NCBI RefSeq assembly: GCF_004005865.1
Contig: NZ_SACN01000001.1
Span: 1,488,001-1,552,000 of the forward strand
From: Sphingomonas crocodyli
GTDB taxonomy: Bacteria; Pseudomonadota; Alphaproteobacteria; Sphingomonadales; Sphingomonadaceae
Reading direction: 5' to 3'
DNA: 64,000 nucleotides
Part shown: positions 46,785 to 58,474 of the stretch, piece after piece
Position numbering within the stretch: the first letter of the stretch is position 1
How the letters are laid out: the number at the start of each line of letters is the position of its first letter
Notes under the pieces: model-generated
What the model saw: only the letters and a program-made list of their open reading frames with translations
The model's database searches: none
What the model was told of the DNA's origin: nothing
Made by a program: the position numbers and the translations under genes

Positions 46785-49028
46785 ATGGCCCCCGCGGCCT
46801 TCGCGACGGTGCGCGCGCGACTCGTGCTGCTCGTCGCCGTGCTGCTGGTGCCGGCGGCGATCGTCGCGGCGGCGTTGCTGTGGCGCAGTTACCATGAGGA
46901 ACATCGCGCGGCGGAGACCCAGTTGACGGGGATGACGCGCGCCATGTCGATCGCGGTCGATCGCGATATCGGCCAGGCGCGCGTGCTGGTTGAGGCGCTG
47001 TCGGCGTCGTGGTGGCTCAAGCATGGGCGGTGGCGCGAGTTCGATGCGCAGGCGCGCGAGGTGGTGGCGGGCACCGATCGCTGGGTGTCGGTCGTGACCG
47101 AGGACGGCCGCCTGCTGGTCAACACGCACTACCCCGTCGGGCAATTGCCGGTGCGCAATGTAAAGCTGGCGGTGTCGGGCACGATCGGCATCGGCGACCG
47201 CATCGTCCTCCACAATCTCCACTTCGGCGTGGCGCCGCGCGAGCCGATCGTGATCGTCACGCGCACGATCCGCACCGAGGACGGGCAGCGCCTGCTGCTC
47301 AACGTCGTCCGCCGCGCATCGAGCTTCCTCGAACTGATGCAGCAACAGCATATTCCGCCGCGCTGGACGGGCGTGGTGGTCGACGGCAATCGCACCGTCA
47401 TCGCGCGCAGCCGGGCCAATGAAGCCTTTGTCGGCAAAAGCGTGTCGCCCAGTATGCGCGAACGCCTGGCGCAATCCGATGAGGATGTGCAGCCCACGGT
47501 GACGCTGGACGGCATATCGAGCATCACGGCGTGGAAGACATCGCCCACGACCCGCTGGACGATGATCGTCGCGGTCCCGCGCGACGAAATGGCGCGCGGC
47601 GCGCGCGGCGCGCTGATCGCCGGGACGATCCTGGGCATCGCCTTGCTCGGGCTGGGGCTGGTGGGCGCGGTGCTGGTGGGGCGCGGGATTGCGCGGCCGC
47701 TCGAAAGGCTGTCGCGCGCGGCGGGCGGGCTGGCCGAAGGCGGCGCCCTGCCGCCGCCCAGCGGACTTGCCGAAATCGACGCGGTCCAGATCGCGCTCGC
47801 CGGCGCTGCCAAGCTGCTGCGCGCGCGGGAGCAGGAGTTGCGCGATCTCAATCAGGATCTCGAAGCGCGCGTGACCGAACGGACCCGTGAACTGGCCGAG
47901 GCGACCGAAAGCCTGGTTCAGGCGCAGAAGATGGAGGCGGTCGGCCGGTTGACCGGCGGCATCGCGCACGACTTCAACAATCTGCTGACCGCCGTGATCG
48001 GCAATATCGAGCTGATCGAGAAGGGGAATGCGGATCCCAAGGTCGCCCGCCGCCTCGCCAATGCCCGCAGCGCGGCGGAGCGGGGCGCGCGCCTGACCGG
48101 GCAATTGCTCGCTTTCTCGCGACGCCAGCGGCTTCATACCGAGGCGGTCGACGTCAATGCGGTGGTGACGAGCGCGAGCGAATTGCTCCATTCGACGCTG
48201 GGCAGCGCGATCGAGATCGAGACCGCGCTGGGTGCTGATCTGCCGGCGGTCGAGGCGGATGCGACCCAGCTCGATCTGATCCTGCTCAACCTGGCGATCA
48301 ACGCCCGCGATGCCATGCCCGACGGCGGGCGGCTGCGGATCGTGACGGCGGCGCAAAGCGTGGACGATGCCCCGCGCGGAGCCGAAGCGCCGGGGCCGGG
48401 CGATTATGTCGCGATCCGGGTGGAGGATCAGGGCACCGGCATGTCCGCCGAAACGCTGTCGCGCGTGTTCGAACCCTTCTTCACCACCAAGGAGACGGGG
48501 CATGGCACGGGCCTCGGCCTGCCGCAGGTGCTGGGCATCCTGAAGCAGATGCAGGGCGGCATCGCGATCGAGTCCACGCAGGGCATCGGAACCGTCGTCA
48601 CCATCTACCTGCCGATATCGGGCGGCGTGCCCGTTCACGCGGTCCCGGCGCCGGTGACGATCGGCCCCGACTGGAGCGGCGTGTGCGTATTGCTGGTCGA
48701 TGACGATCCCGACGTGCGCGGGGTGACCGCAGAGATGCTGCGTGAGCAGGGATGCGAGGTGGTGGAGGCCGGATCGGGGCGCGAGGGGCTGGCGCAATTG
48801 GAAAGCGAGCCGGCGATCGACTTCGCTCTGCTCGACTTCGCGATGCCGGGGCTCAACGGCGCGGAGGCCGCGCGCCTGATCCGCGCGCAGCGGCCCGATC
48901 TGCCGATCCTGCTGATGAGCGGCTATGCCGACCTCGAACAGCTCGGCGCGCTGTGGAGCGGGCCGATGCTGTCCAAGCCCTTCACCGCGGCGACATTGCG
49001 CGCGCGGATGGACGAGTTGCGAGCTTAG
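46785..49028 (+). CDS. Hybrid sensor histidine kinase
   Basis: 747 residues. Transmembrane helix at about 11-33, periplasmic Cache-like sensor (about 35-275), second helix near 280-305, HAMP, then a coiled coil (LNQDLEARVTERTRELAEA). HisKA has the phospho-acceptor His in GGIAHDFNNLLTAVIGN. The ATPase region has VEDQGTGMS, FEPFFTTKE and GTGLGLPQVLG. A C-terminal receiver (VLLVDDDPDVRG, LLDFAMPGLNG, LSKPF) follows. An earlier ATG at 46731 is possible, but the helix starts just after 46785. The Cache-like domain suggests sensing of a small periplasmic molecule. Confidence 0.92.
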   Translation: MAPAAFATVRARLVLLVAVLLVPAAIVAAALLWRSYHEEHRAAETQLTGMTRAMSIAVDRDIGQARVLVEALSASWWLKHGRWREFDAQAREVVAGTDRWVSVVTEDGRLLVNTHYPVGQLPVRNVKLAVSGTIGIGDRIVLHNLHFGVAPREPIVIVTRTIRTEDGQRLLLNVVRRASSFLELMQQQHIPPRWTGVVVDGNRTVIARSRANEAFVGKSVSPSMRERLAQSDEDVQPTVTLDGISSITAWKTSPTTRWTMIVAVPRDEMARGARGALIAGTILGIALLGLGLVGAVLVGRGIARPLERLSRAAGGLAEGGALPPPSGLAEIDAVQIALAGAAKLLRAREQELRDLNQDLEARVTERTRELAEATESLVQAQKMEAVGRLTGGIAHDFNNLLTAVIGNIELIEKGNADPKVARRLANARSAAERGARLTGQLLAFSRRQRLHTEAVDVNAVVTSASELLHSTLGSAIEIETALGADLPAVEADATQLDLILLNLAINARDAMPDGGRLRIVTAAQSVDDAPRGAEAPGPGDYVAIRVEDQGTGMSAETLSRVFEPFFTTKETGHGTGLGLPQVLGILKQMQGGIAIESTQGIGTVVTIYLPISGGVPVHAVPAPVTIGPDWSGVCVLLVDDDPDVRGVTAEMLREQGCEVVEAGSGREGLAQLESEPAIDFALLDFAMPGLNGAEAARLIRAQRPDLPILLMSGYADLEQLGALWSGPMLSKPFTAATLRARMDELRA

Positions 49029-49270
49029 TCTTTGTTCTTGCGGCTCGTGTATAGCAGGGCTGCGACGATCGCCGCCGAACCGATGCCGACAGCGGCGCCG
49101 ACGCCGGCGATCTTCTTGATGTTCGCCTTGCCCTTTTCCGGCTCCTCCGGCTGGGCCGTCTTCTTCTTGGCCTTGGGCGCCGGCTTCACCGTCGTCGCGT
49201 CGAGCGTGTGGGGCAGCGGGTTGGCGGGCCAGGGCGGGGTTGCGTCCTCTGGAACGGAAGTCGGGCTCAC
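49025..49270 (-). CDS. Small tail-anchored membrane protein, hypothetical
   Basis: 81 residues. A proline/lysine-rich soluble part (KPAPKAKKKTAQPEEPEKG) precedes one C-terminal helix (about 54-73) and ends SRKNKD. GTG start with AGGAGAG upstream. The layout suggests a tail-anchored membrane protein with its N-terminus in the cytosol. No family recognised. Its 3' end overlaps the kinase stop by four bases. Confidence 0.6.
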   Translation of the reverse strand: MSPTSVPEDATPPWPANPLPHTLDATTVKPAPKAKKKTAQPEEPEKGKANIKKIAGVGAAVGIGSAAIVAALLYTSRKNKD

Positions 49271-49547
49271 GGATCACTCTCCTGAAACGCTATCGAACGA
49301 ACAACGACATGCGCGGGCTTAGGTTGCCTGACGCTGAACCCCGACTGCCAGAAGGATAAGGCGCTTTCAACGATCATTCGGATCCGAAACGATCAGTATA
49401 CCGAACTGTGGCAATTTTCACCGATATATGGTGTTGAAAATCCCATCATGATCATCGCAAAGTCTGATTTTATTGGATTTTTTAAATTGGCACGCTCTCT
49501 GCAAAGTATCCGGCATCGACAACGCCAGTTGAGAAAGGGACTTTGAA
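49271..49547. promoter_or_regulatory. A+T-rich intergenic region before the UrcA gene
   Basis: 277 bases, markedly A+T-rich in 49380-49490, in contrast to the genome around it. It contains a sigma-54-type promoter at 49488-49503. No gene seen. Confidence 0.5.
49488..49503 (+). promoter_or_regulatory. Sigma-54-type promoter candidate
   Basis: TGGCACG, four bases, CTGCA: the -24 element is perfect and the -12 element keeps GC at the required spacing. It lies 44 bases before the UrcA start. No upstream enhancer site was identified. Confidence 0.5.
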
Positions 49548-49850
49548 ATGAACGCCACCAACAAGATCCTCACCGCCGTCGCCGCCGTTGCCGCCGCGAC
49601 CGTGAACATCGCTTTCGCCGCTCCGGTGAATGCCGCCCCCGCCGTCAAGGTCGCTTATGGCGATCTCGATCTGAACAGCGACAAGGGCAATGCCCAGCTG
49701 CAGGTCCGCCTGCACCGCGCCGCCGACAAGCTGTGCGGCCGTGGCCAGGCCGCGATCGTGACCACGGTCTGCCGTCACAAGGTCGTCGCGGAAGCTCGCC
49801 AGCAGATGGCGGATGCCACCCCGGCCAATGTGGTGCTGGCGTCGCGTTGA
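49548..49850 (+). CDS. UrcA-family secreted protein
   Basis: 100 residues. Signal peptide of about 30 residues (MNATNKILTAVAAVAAATVN, ending near NAAPAV). The mature part has the UrcA pattern VAYGDLDLNSDKGNAQLQVRLHRAADKLCG and a second cysteine (TTVCRHKVVAEAR), probably disulfide-bonded. Function unknown; the family is common in sphingomonads and caulobacters. AGAAAGG lies upstream, and a sigma-54-type promoter may drive it. A terminator follows. Confidence 0.85.
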   Translation: MNATNKILTAVAAVAAATVNIAFAAPVNAAPAVKVAYGDLDLNSDKGNAQLQVRLHRAADKLCGRGQAAIVTTVCRHKVVAEARQQMADATPANVVLASR

Positions 49851-49923
49851 TGCCGGCCCGCACGAACCGCCGGGCCTGATAAAACTTCCGGTAAGGCCCG
49901 GCGGACATCGTGGAGAGTTTCGA

Positions 49924-49949
49924 AAGGCGGGAGCCACCTCCCGCCTTTT
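49924..49949. terminator. Rho-independent terminator between UrcA gene and bioA
   Basis: AAGGCGGGAG, loop CCAC, CTCCCGCCTT, then TTC. Since A's precede and T's follow it may end transcription from both sides. A second hairpin, CCGCCGGGCCT with AGGCCCGGCGG, lies at 49868-49913. Confidence 0.75.
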
Positions 49950-49955
49950 CGCTGT

Positions 49956-51200
49956 TCAGGCGATCTCGTCCGCCGCCGCTGCGATCGCGGCATAGATCGC
50001 GTCGAGATCGTCGGGCTCGATGCAATAAGGCGGCATCACATAGACGGTGTTGCCCATCGGGCGGAGCAGCAGCCCCCGCGCGCGGAAGAAGGCGCCCAGC
50101 TTCGGCCCGATCCCATCCAGATAATCGGGCGCATCCCCGGCCAACTCCATCGCGGTGATCGTGCCGATCTGCCGCCGGTTGACGATCTTGGGATGATCGA
50201 GCGCGGCGAGATTCGCCGCCTGCCGCGTGGAAAGATCGGCGATGCGATCGAGCACCGGCTCGTCGCGCCAGATTTCGAGATTGGCGAGGCCCGCCGCGCA
50301 GGCGATCGGGTTGGCGGTGTAACTCGACGAATGGAAGAACATCTTCGCGCGATCATCCGATCGATGCGCCTCGAAAATCTCCGACCTTGCCATCGTCACC
50401 GCCAACGGCACGGCGCCGCCGGTCAGCCCCTTCGACAGGCACAGGATATCGGGCACCACGCCCGCCTGTTCGCAGGCCAGCAGCGTGCCGGTGCGGCCCC
50501 ATCCGGTCATCACCTCGTCGGCGATGAACAGCACGTCGTGCCGCGCACAGATCGCCCGCATTTCGGCGAGGATCGCGGGCGTGTAGATTAGCATCCCGCC
50601 CGCGCCGAGGATCAACGGCTCGACGATCAGGGCAGCGGGCTTCTCACGGCATGCCGCCTCCAGCGCATCGAGCGTCGCCTGCCCGTCGCCGGTCGGGAAG
50701 GGCAAAGCGGAGACGTCGAACAGCAAGGGCTGATAGGCGCGGTTATAGACCCCGCGCTCGCCCAGCGACATCGTGCCCACCGTGTCGCCATGATAGCTAT
50801 GCTCCATCACGACGATGCGATGGCGCGGCTCGCCCCGGTTGAGCCAGTATCCGAGCGCCATCTTGATCGCGACCTCGACGCTGGTCGATCCGCTGTCCGA
50901 GTAAAAGACGTGCGCCAGCTCGGCAGGCATGATCTCGATCAGCCCGGCGGCGAGCCGTTCAGCGGGTTCATGCGTAAAACCCGCGAAAATGATCTGGTCC
51001 ATCTTCGCCGCCTGATCGGCGATCGCGGCCATGATGCGCGGGTGGCGATGGCCGTGGGTCGTCACCCACCAGGACGAGATCGCATCGACGAAGCGGCGCC
51101 CGTCCGCCGCATGCAGGATCGCGCCCTCGGTCCGCGCGATGAGCGGGATTTCCTCGTTCAGCCCATGCTGGGTGAAGGGATGCCAGACGGGCGACGTCAT
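49956..51200 (-). CDS. bioA: Adenosylmethionine-8-amino-7-oxononanoate aminotransferase
   Basis: 414 residues, PLP-dependent class III aminotransferase making 7,8-diaminopelargonate. The N-terminal VWHPFTQHG is the BioA signature. [29 protein letters not shown], the Asp in [15 protein letters not shown] and the PLP lysine in [13 protein letters not shown] are all present. Last gene of the bioF-bioD-bioA operon, its ATG overlapping the bioD stop. Confidence 0.96.
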   Translation of the reverse strand: MTSPVWHPFTQHGLNEEIPLIARTEGAILHAADGRRFVDAISSWWVTTHGHRHPRIMAAIADQAAKMDQIIFAGFTHEPAERLAAGLIEIMPAELAHVFYSDSGSTSVEVAIKMALGYWLNRGEPRHRIVVMEHSYHGDTVGTMSLGERGVYNRAYQPLLFDVSALPFPTGDGQATLDALEAACREKPAALIVEPLILGAGGMLIYTPAILAEMRAICARHDVLFIADEVMTGWGRTGTLLACEQAGVVPDILCLSKGLTGGAVPLAVTMARSEIFEAHRSDDRAKMFFHSSSYTANPIACAAGLANLEIWRDEPVLDRIADLSTRQAANLAALDHPKIVNRRQIGTITAMELAGDAPDYLDGIGPKLGAFFRARGLLLRPMGNTVYVMPPYCIEPDDLDAIYAAIAAAADEIA

Positions 51201-51817
51201 CCGAAATCCTCGATCCGGAAATGGGCGGCGAAGGCGGCATTGAGGCTGGCGGTGTCGAGCGTGGCGAGATGCGGCAGGCGGCCGAGGCGCTTCACCCGGC
51301 CGATCGCGGCGATGGTGTTCTCGCTATCCTCATTCGCCTCGCCGATGAAGGCGATCCCCAGGATCGGCACGTCGCGGCTGCGCAGCGCCTCGATCGTCAT
51401 CAGGCTGTGGTTGATCGTGCCGAGACTCGTCCGCGCGACGATGATCGTTTCGTAGCGCCAGCGCGCGAACATGTCGGCATAGAGGATACCTCCGGTCAGC
51501 GGCACCAGCGCACCGCCCGCGCCCTCGATCACCAGCCGGCGGTCGCAGGCGGGCGGGGTCAGGCGCTCCGGCTCGATCAGGACATTGTCGATCGCGGCGG
51601 CGAAATGCGGCGAGGCGGGGGTCTTGAGCCGATAGGCTTCGGGCAGGATGCGATCGGCGGGCAGGCCGGAAAGCCGCGCCACCCGCTCGCTGTCCGTCCC
51701 GTCGTCCAGCCCCGCCTGCACCGGCTTCCAGTAGCAGCCGTCGATCGCGGCGGTGAGGGCTGCGGAAAAGACCGTCTTGCCGACATCGGTGTCGGTGGCG
51801 GTGACGACCAGGGTCAT
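51197..51817 (-). CDS. bioD: Dethiobiotin synthetase
   Basis: 206 residues; makes dethiobiotin from diaminopelargonate, CO2 and ATP. P-loop [18 protein letters not shown] at the N-terminus, [23 protein letters not shown] and [17 protein letters not shown] are family motifs. The ATG at 51817 was chosen for the family start. Overlaps bioF and bioA by four bases each. Confidence 0.95.
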   Translation of the reverse strand: MTLVVTATDTDVGKTVFSAALTAAIDGCYWKPVQAGLDDGTDSERVARLSGLPADRILPEAYRLKTPASPHFAAAIDNVLIEPERLTPPACDRRLVIEGAGGALVPLTGGILYADMFARWRYETIIVARTSLGTINHSLMTIEALRSRDVPILGIAFIGEANEDSENTIAAIGRVKRLGRLPHLATLDTASLNAAFAAHFRIEDFG

Positions 51818-52920
51818 GCGAGTTCCTTGATGCGCGCGGCAAGCGCCGAGACCTGTTCGCGCGTGACATTGTTGGTGAGCGAGACGCGCAGCCGCGATGT
51901 GCCGGGCGGCACGGTCGGCGGGCGGATGCCGCGCACGTCGAAGCCGTCCGCCTGCAATGCGGCGGCGATCGCCATCGTGCGGGCATCGTCGCCGATGATG
52001 ACGGGCACGATCTGGCTTCCGGTCGCGGGCAGGACGGTTGCGGCATGCGCGATCAGATCGTGCAGCTGCGCGCGTCGCTCCGGCTCGGTGACGAGCAGCG
52101 TCAGGCTCGCGCGCGTCGCGGCCGCCATCAGCGGGGAGGGGGCGGTTGAGAAGATGAAGCCGCGCGCGCGGCTGACCAAAGTGTCGATCAATGTGCGGGC
52201 CGCGCACACCAGCGCGCCCTCGGTGCCCAGTGCCTTGCCGCAGGTGCGCAGGGTGATGACGTTCTCGCGGCCTTCCAGATCGGCGGCCAGCCCGCGCCCG
52301 TCGGGGCCGAACACGCCGGTCGCATGGGCCTCGTCGATGACGAGGAAGGCGTCCTCGCGCGCTGCGATGGCGGCCAGATCGGTCAGCGGGGCGATGTCGC
52401 CGTCCATGCTGTAGAGGCTTTCGACCGCGATCCACGCGCGGCCCTTGCCACCTTCGGCGCGCCACTTGCCGATCGCGTCGGCAAACGCCTGCGGATCGTT
52501 ATGCCTTACCGAAACGGTCGTCGCGCGGCCCAGCCGCATCCCTTCATGCGCGCTCGCGTGAATCAGCTCGTCGTGGACGATCAGGTCGCGTTGTGCGGGC
52601 AGGGTCGAAAAGATCGCGCTGTTGGCGGCGAACCCGCTGGAGAACCAGAGCGACGCCTCGCTGCCGAAGAAGGCGGCGGCTTCGGCCTCCAGCGCCTGAT
52701 GCTCGGGATCGTTGCCGCGCAGCAGCCGCGATCCGCCCGCGCCGATCGCCACGCCGCGCCCGATCGCGGCGGCCACCGCATCGCGCAGCGCCTGCGAACC
52801 CGACAGGCCCAGATAGTCGTTGGAGGCGAAATCGGCGCCGGTGCGCGCGATCAGCGAACGGGTTCGCGCGCGCTGGGCGAGGACTTCGAGCGCCTGTTTA
52901 TGGCCGTCGAGGATCGACAT
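51814..52920 (-). CDS. bioF: 8-amino-7-oxononanoate synthase
   Basis: 368 residues, PLP-dependent enzyme joining pimeloyl-thioester and alanine. [11 protein letters not shown] near the start, [11 protein letters not shown], the Asp in [13 protein letters not shown], and the PLP lysine region [14 protein letters not shown] are present. First gene of the biotin operon, divergent from grpE. bioB and bioC are not in the window. Confidence 0.95.
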   Translation of the reverse strand: MSILDGHKQALEVLAQRARTRSLIARTGADFASNDYLGLSGSQALRDAVAAAIGRGVAIGAGGSRLLRGNDPEHQALEAEAAAFFGSEASLWFSSGFAANSAIFSTLPAQRDLIVHDELIHASAHEGMRLGRATTVSVRHNDPQAFADAIGKWRAEGGKGRAWIAVESLYSMDGDIAPLTDLAAIAAREDAFLVIDEAHATGVFGPDGRGLAADLEGRENVITLRTCGKALGTEGALVCAARTLIDTLVSRARGFIFSTAPSPLMAAATRASLTLLVTEPERRAQLHDLIAHAATVLPATGSQIVPVIIGDDARTMAIAAALQADGFDVRGIRPPTVPPGTSRLRVSLTNNVTREQVSALAARIKELA

Positions 52921-52956
52921 TGGCGCCCGATAGCCGCTGTAAGATCACACTGCCAT

Positions 52957-52986
52957 CTTTTCGTCGCGGCTTGTTTGACTATATCG
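52957..52986 (+). promoter_or_regulatory. Heat-shock (sigma-32-type) promoter of grpE
   Basis: CTTTTC, 14 bases, GACTATATCG, 29 bases before the grpE ATG. The -10 part shares CTATATCG with the dnaK promoter at 55151-55180. Confidence 0.5.
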
Positions 52987-53015
52987 GCCCGCGACACCGA
53001 ACATCGGACGAGAGC

Positions 53016-53552
53016 ATGAACGAAGAACCGATCAACGAGAACGACGTCGAAACGCCCGAAACCGAGCAGACCGAAGCGGCGGCCGAGAGCCCGGTCGCCG
53101 CGCTCGAAAGCGAGATCGTCAAGCTGAAACAGGACGTCCTCTATGCGCGCGCCGAGACCGAGAATGTCCGCCGCCGCGGCGAGAAGGAAAAGGCCGATAC
53201 GGCGGCTTATGCGGTGACGAAGTTCGCACGCGATATCCTGTCGGTCGCCGACAATCTGTCGCGCGCCATCATCGCGATCCCGGCCGAGCTGCGCGAGGAC
53301 GAACGGGTCAAGTCGCTGATCGCCGGCATCGAGATGACGGGCAAGGAGATCGACAACATCTTCCAGCGCAACGACATCACGAAGATCGAGTCGGTCGGTG
53401 CGAAGCTCGATCCGAACAAGCATCAGGCGATGGTCGAACTGCCCAGCGACGCCGAACCCGGCACGGTCGTTCAGGAAATGCAGAGCGGCTACATGATCAA
53501 GGACCGCCTGCTGCGCCCGGCGCTCGTCGCTGTCGCGAAGGCGGCGGAGTAA
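53016..53552 (+). CDS. grpE: Nucleotide exchange factor GrpE
   Basis: 178 residues. Acidic N-terminal tail, long helical region (VAALESEIVKLKQDVLYARAETENVRRR), and the C-terminal beta domain with DPNKHQAMVELPSD and GTVVQEMQSGYMIKDRLLRPALVAVAK. It releases ADP from DnaK. The ATG at 53016 follows the predicted heat-shock promoter. Close to dnaK-dnaJ, but separated by two unrelated minus-strand genes. Confidence 0.96.
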   Translation: MNEEPINENDVETPETEQTEAAAESPVAALESEIVKLKQDVLYARAETENVRRRGEKEKADTAAYAVTKFARDILSVADNLSRAIIAIPAELREDERVKSLIAGIEMTGKEIDNIFQRNDITKIESVGAKLDPNKHQAMVELPSDAEPGTVVQEMQSGYMIKDRLLRPALVAVAKAAE

Positions 53553-53557
53553 GCCTT

Positions 53558-53682
53558 AAATCCTCCCCGGTACGGGGAGGGGGACCGCGAAGCGGTGGAG
53601 GGGGCGAGAGGCTGGGCGGTATCGCTTGTGGCCCACCCCCTCCGACGCCTTCGGCGCCACCTCCCCGTTCCGGGGAGGATTT
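53558..53682. repeat. Intergenic inverted repeat, family F
   Basis: AAATCCTCCCCGG at the left, CCGGGGAGGATTT at the right; inner parts GGTGGAGGGGG and CCCCCTCCGACG also pair in part. Between convergent grpE and sulfotransferase genes. Confidence 0.8.
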
Positions 53683-53684
53683 GC

Positions 53685-54647
53685 CTACTTCAAATGCCGG
53701 TCGATGATCTGATTCTGCGCGCGCACGATGCGGGCGTGCTGCTTCTTCGATCCGAAGCGCGAATAGATCAGGCTTTCGAGCCACAATTTCGTGCCGAACT
53801 TCTTGCGCCGGTAATTGGCGATCACGATCCGGTCCTGGATGCGGAACATCGCGCGGCGGAAGATCGAGGGCGCCTTGACGGTGCCGCTGAGCAGATAGCC
53901 GTTCTGGAGCAGCCAGCGCGCGCCGCGGAATTCGGCCGCCGAGAGATCCTTGGGGTCGGCCTTGCGCCACTTGCCCACACTGTCGCCATGCGGTGAGCTG
54001 TAGGTCGAGCTTTCCGAATAACGGAGCATTTCGGGGCCGAAGGTCAGGCCCAGAAAGTCGGTTACGCGGCGCAGTTCATATTCGGCGTCGCGCGCGACAT
54101 TTTCATATTTGACCGTGATGAAGCGATCGTCGGGCAGCCGTTCGGACAGGGCGTGCCAATTCTCCTCGGCATCGACCCACAGCCGGATGCCGCGCCACAT
54201 ATTGCCCGCCCAGCCCATCGGGATCGTCGAGAGCGCCACGTCGCGCCCGTCGCGGACCAGGTGGATGAAGCGCGCGTCGGGCCACAGGTGGAGCAGCCGA
54301 TCATAATGGCGGTGGATCGTCATGCCGACGACGGCGGGATTGCCCTTGGTCGCCGCGATCTGATCGAGGAAGTCGTTGGCAAGGCCGACGAAGTTCAGCC
54401 CCTGCGCGATGTTGAGCTTGCGATTGCCGAACACGCGATCGAGCGAGAGCATCCGCAGGAACGCCTCGCGCTTCATGAAGCGGCCTTCGGGCGTGATCGC
54501 ATCGACGATGAAATCGCTTTCGCCCGCAAAGGCGATATCGGGATGGTGGCTGAGCATCAGCCGCATCATCGTCGATCCCGATCGCTCGGCACCGACCAGA
54601 AAGACCGGCGATCGGCGCCCGTTTTCGTTCGGCCCCGCGATCGGCAT
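53685..54647 (-). CDS. Sulfotransferase-family protein
   Basis: 320 residues. The PAPS-binding 5'-phosphosulfate loop is VGAERSGSTMMRLML at about 18-32, and the 3'-phosphate region is FIHLVRDGRDVALST near 127-141. The rest is helical, with a basic C-terminus. It would transfer sulfate to a sugar, lipid or peptide; the acceptor is unknown. Its start overlaps the stop of the copper chaperone gene (TGATG), which has no obvious functional link. Confidence 0.88.
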   Translation of the reverse strand: MPIAGPNENGRRSPVFLVGAERSGSTMMRLMLSHHPDIAFAGESDFIVDAITPEGRFMKREAFLRMLSLDRVFGNRKLNIAQGLNFVGLANDFLDQIAATKGNPAVVGMTIHRHYDRLLHLWPDARFIHLVRDGRDVALSTIPMGWAGNMWRGIRLWVDAEENWHALSERLPDDRFITVKYENVARDAEYELRRVTDFLGLTFGPEMLRYSESSTYSSPHGDSVGKWRKADPKDLSAAEFRGARWLLQNGYLLSGTVKAPSIFRRAMFRIQDRIVIANYRRKKFGTKLWLESLIYSRFGSKKQHARIVRAQNQIIDRHLK

Positions 54648-55105
54648 CAGTGCGACATGCCGCCCATGTCATGTTCCGCGCCGGCGGCGATCGTCTTCGC
54701 CTCCGCCTCGAAGCTCTTGCCGCTGGCGAAGCGGAAGAGGAGGGGGATGGCGGTGCCCGGCTTGATCGCGGCGTCGACGCCATAGAGCATCGCGTGATTG
54801 CCCTCGGGCGAGAAAGCCACCGTGCCGCCCGCGGGGATCGCGACTTCGGCGATCGGCGTCATCGTCATCATGCCCCCGGACATGCCGCTCTGGTGCAGCT
54901 CGATCTTTTCGACGACCGCGCTGTTGATGCTGACCAGCTTGTCGTCGGCGGTGCCGCCCTTCAGCTCGAAATAGCCCGCCGCCGGGCGTCCGGGGACGGG
55001 GGAAAGGCGCACCCAGGCATCCTTGACGCGCGGCTGATCGGCCAGCTTTGGCTTGCACGCGGTGACGGCGATGGCGGCCGTCGCGAGCAGGATGATGTGC
55101 CGCAC
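54647..55105 (-). CDS. PCu(A)C-family periplasmic copper chaperone (lipoprotein)
   Basis: 152 residues. Lipoprotein signal with lipobox VTAC, Cys17. The copper site is formed by the motif His-x10-Met-x21-His-x-Met: ELHQSGMSGGMMTM and GNHAMLYG are visible. A His/Met-rich tail (EHDMGGMSH) may add affinity. Such proteins deliver Cu(I) to cytochrome oxidase. No oxidase gene is near. Divergent from dnaK. Confidence 0.9.
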   Translation of the reverse strand: MRHIILLATAAIAVTACKPKLADQPRVKDAWVRLSPVPGRPAAGYFELKGGTADDKLVSINSAVVEKIELHQSGMSGGMMTMTPIAEVAIPAGGTVAFSPEGNHAMLYGVDAAIKPGTAIPLLFRFASGKSFEAEAKTIAAGAEHDMGGMSH

Positions 55106-55150
55106 GGGAATCTCCTTCGAAAATCTGCTGTCGAATAGGCGGCGCGAAGC

Positions 55151-55180
55151 CTTGCGGCAACAAAATCCCCCCCTATATCG
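55151..55180 (+). promoter_or_regulatory. Heat-shock (sigma-32-type) promoter of dnaK
   Basis: CTTGCG, 14 bases, CCCTATATCG. The spacing equals that of the E. coli dnaK heat-shock promoter. It lies 86 bases before the dnaK ATG. Confidence 0.6.
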
Positions 55181-55266
55181 CGCCAGTCAATTGCAGGCCG
55201 AAATCATGCTCGCCTCGTTAACTGGGGGTGTGGTGGCCTGAACCGAATGGGGCTGAAAGGAACATA

Positions 55267-57162
<1,896 letters not shown>

Positions 57163-57187
57163 GCCTGTCACATGTGTAATGCGTTCT

Positions 57188-57215
57188 CCGGCCCCGTCTT
57201 CACCGACGGGGCCGG
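57188..57215 (+). other. Stem-loop between dnaK and dnaJ
   Basis: CCGGCCCCGTC pairs with GACGGGGCCGG across a six-base loop. There is no T run after it, so it is more likely an mRNA-processing or attenuating element that lowers dnaJ relative to dnaK than a full terminator. Confidence 0.55.
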
Positions 57216-57236
57216 TCAGCATCTTGCGGGGGCGTG

Positions 57237-58361
57237 ATGGCTGACCTCGATTATTACGAACTGCTCGAAGTCGAGCGCACCGCCGACGACAAGACGATCA
57301 AGACGTCTTACCGGCGGCTGGCGATGCAATGCCATCCGGACAAGAACCCCGGCTGCGCCGACAGCGAGGCGAAGTTCAAGGCGATCAGCGAAGCCTATGA
57401 CTGCCTGAAGGATCCGCAGAAGCGCGCGGCCTATGATCGCTATGGCAAGGCGGCGTTCGAACAGGGCGGCTTCGGCGGCGGGCGCGGCGGTCCGCAGGGC
57501 TTCGAAGGCTTTTCGGATATCTTCGAGAATATCTTCGGCGAGTTCATGGGCGGCCGTGGCGGCGGCGGGCGCCAGAGCGTGCGGCGCGGCGCGGACCTGC
57601 GCTACGACATGGAAATCACGCTGGAGGAGGCGTTTGCTGGCAAGCAGGCGTCGATCACGGTCGATGTTGCGGTCCAGTGCGACACCTGCCACGGCGCGGG
57701 CGCCAAGCCCGGCACCAGCGCCAAGACCTGCGGCACCTGCGGCGGGCATGGCAAGGTGCGCTCGCAGCAGGGCTTCTTCATGGTCGAGCGGGCCTGCCCG
57801 GCGTGCCACGGCGCGGGGCAGGTGATCTCCGATCCGTGCGTCGACTGTCATGGCGAAGGCCGCGTGGAGCGCACCAAGACGCTCGACGTCCGCATTCCCG
57901 CCGGTGTCGACGAAGGCACGCGCATCCGCCTGACCGGCGAAGGCGAGGCGGGGGCGCAGGGCGCGCCTCCGGGCGATCTCTACATCTTCCTGCACATCAA
58001 GGCGCACGAACTGTTCGAACGCGACGGCACGACCCTGTTCGCGCGCGCGCCGATCAGCTTCACGACCGCAGCGCTCGGCGGCGCGATCGAAGTGCCGGGA
58101 CTGGACCGCAAGGTCCACGAAATCCGCATCCCCTCGGGCATCCAGTCGGGCAAGCAGATCCGCCAGCGCGGTGCGGGCATGCCCGTCCTCAACGGGCGCG
58201 GGCATGGCGACCTCGTCATCCAGATCGACGTCGAGACGCCGACGCGGCTGACCGCGAAGCAGAAGGAACTGCTCGAACAGTTCCGCGAAACCGAAACCGG
58301 CGAGGAATGCCCGCAATCGAGCGGCTTCTTCTCCCGGTTGAAGGGGATGTTCGGGGACTGA
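57237..58361 (+). CDS. dnaJ: Chaperone protein DnaJ (Hsp40)
   Basis: 374 residues, class I. J-domain at 1-70 with HPD ([10 protein letters not shown]); Gly/Phe-rich region ([12 protein letters not shown]); zinc domain with four CxxC motifs beginning [24 protein letters not shown] and CVDCHGEG; C-terminal substrate domain. ATG at 57237 or the adjacent GTG at 57234. It stimulates the DnaK ATPase. Ends at a large inverted repeat facing surE. Confidence 0.97.
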   Translation: MADLDYYELLEVERTADDKTIKTSYRRLAMQCHPDKNPGCADSEAKFKAISEAYDCLKDPQKRAAYDRYGKAAFEQGGFGGGRGGPQGFEGFSDIFENIFGEFMGGRGGGGRQSVRRGADLRYDMEITLEEAFAGKQASITVDVAVQCDTCHGAGAKPGTSAKTCGTCGGHGKVRSQQGFFMVERACPACHGAGQVISDPCVDCHGEGRVERTKTLDVRIPAGVDEGTRIRLTGEGEAGAQGAPPGDLYIFLHIKAHELFERDGTTLFARAPISFTTAALGGAIEVPGLDRKVHEIRIPSGIQSGKQIRQRGAGMPVLNGRGHGDLVIQIDVETPTRLTAKQKELLEQFRETETGEECPQSSGFFSRLKGMFGD

Positions 58362-58370
58362 ATCCCTTTA

Positions 58371-58468
58371 CCGTCACCCCCGCGAAGGCGGGGGCCTATC
58401 CAGTCTTGTCTGAAGCGACACCGCTTGTGATGAGAGCGGATAGGCCCCCGCCTTCGCGGGGGTGACGG
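58371..58468. repeat. Intergenic inverted repeat, family D
   Basis: Arms of about 31 bp, starting CCGTCACCCCCGCGAAGG and ending CCTTCGCGGGGGTGACGG, are complementary. Between convergent dnaJ and surE. Confidence 0.85.
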
Positions 58469-58474
58469 TGGTTG

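Noticed and set aside
46776..49277. An 833-residue open frame antisense to the histidine kinase
   Set aside because: Low-complexity Arg/Ala/His-rich shadow; all conserved kinase motifs are on the plus strand.
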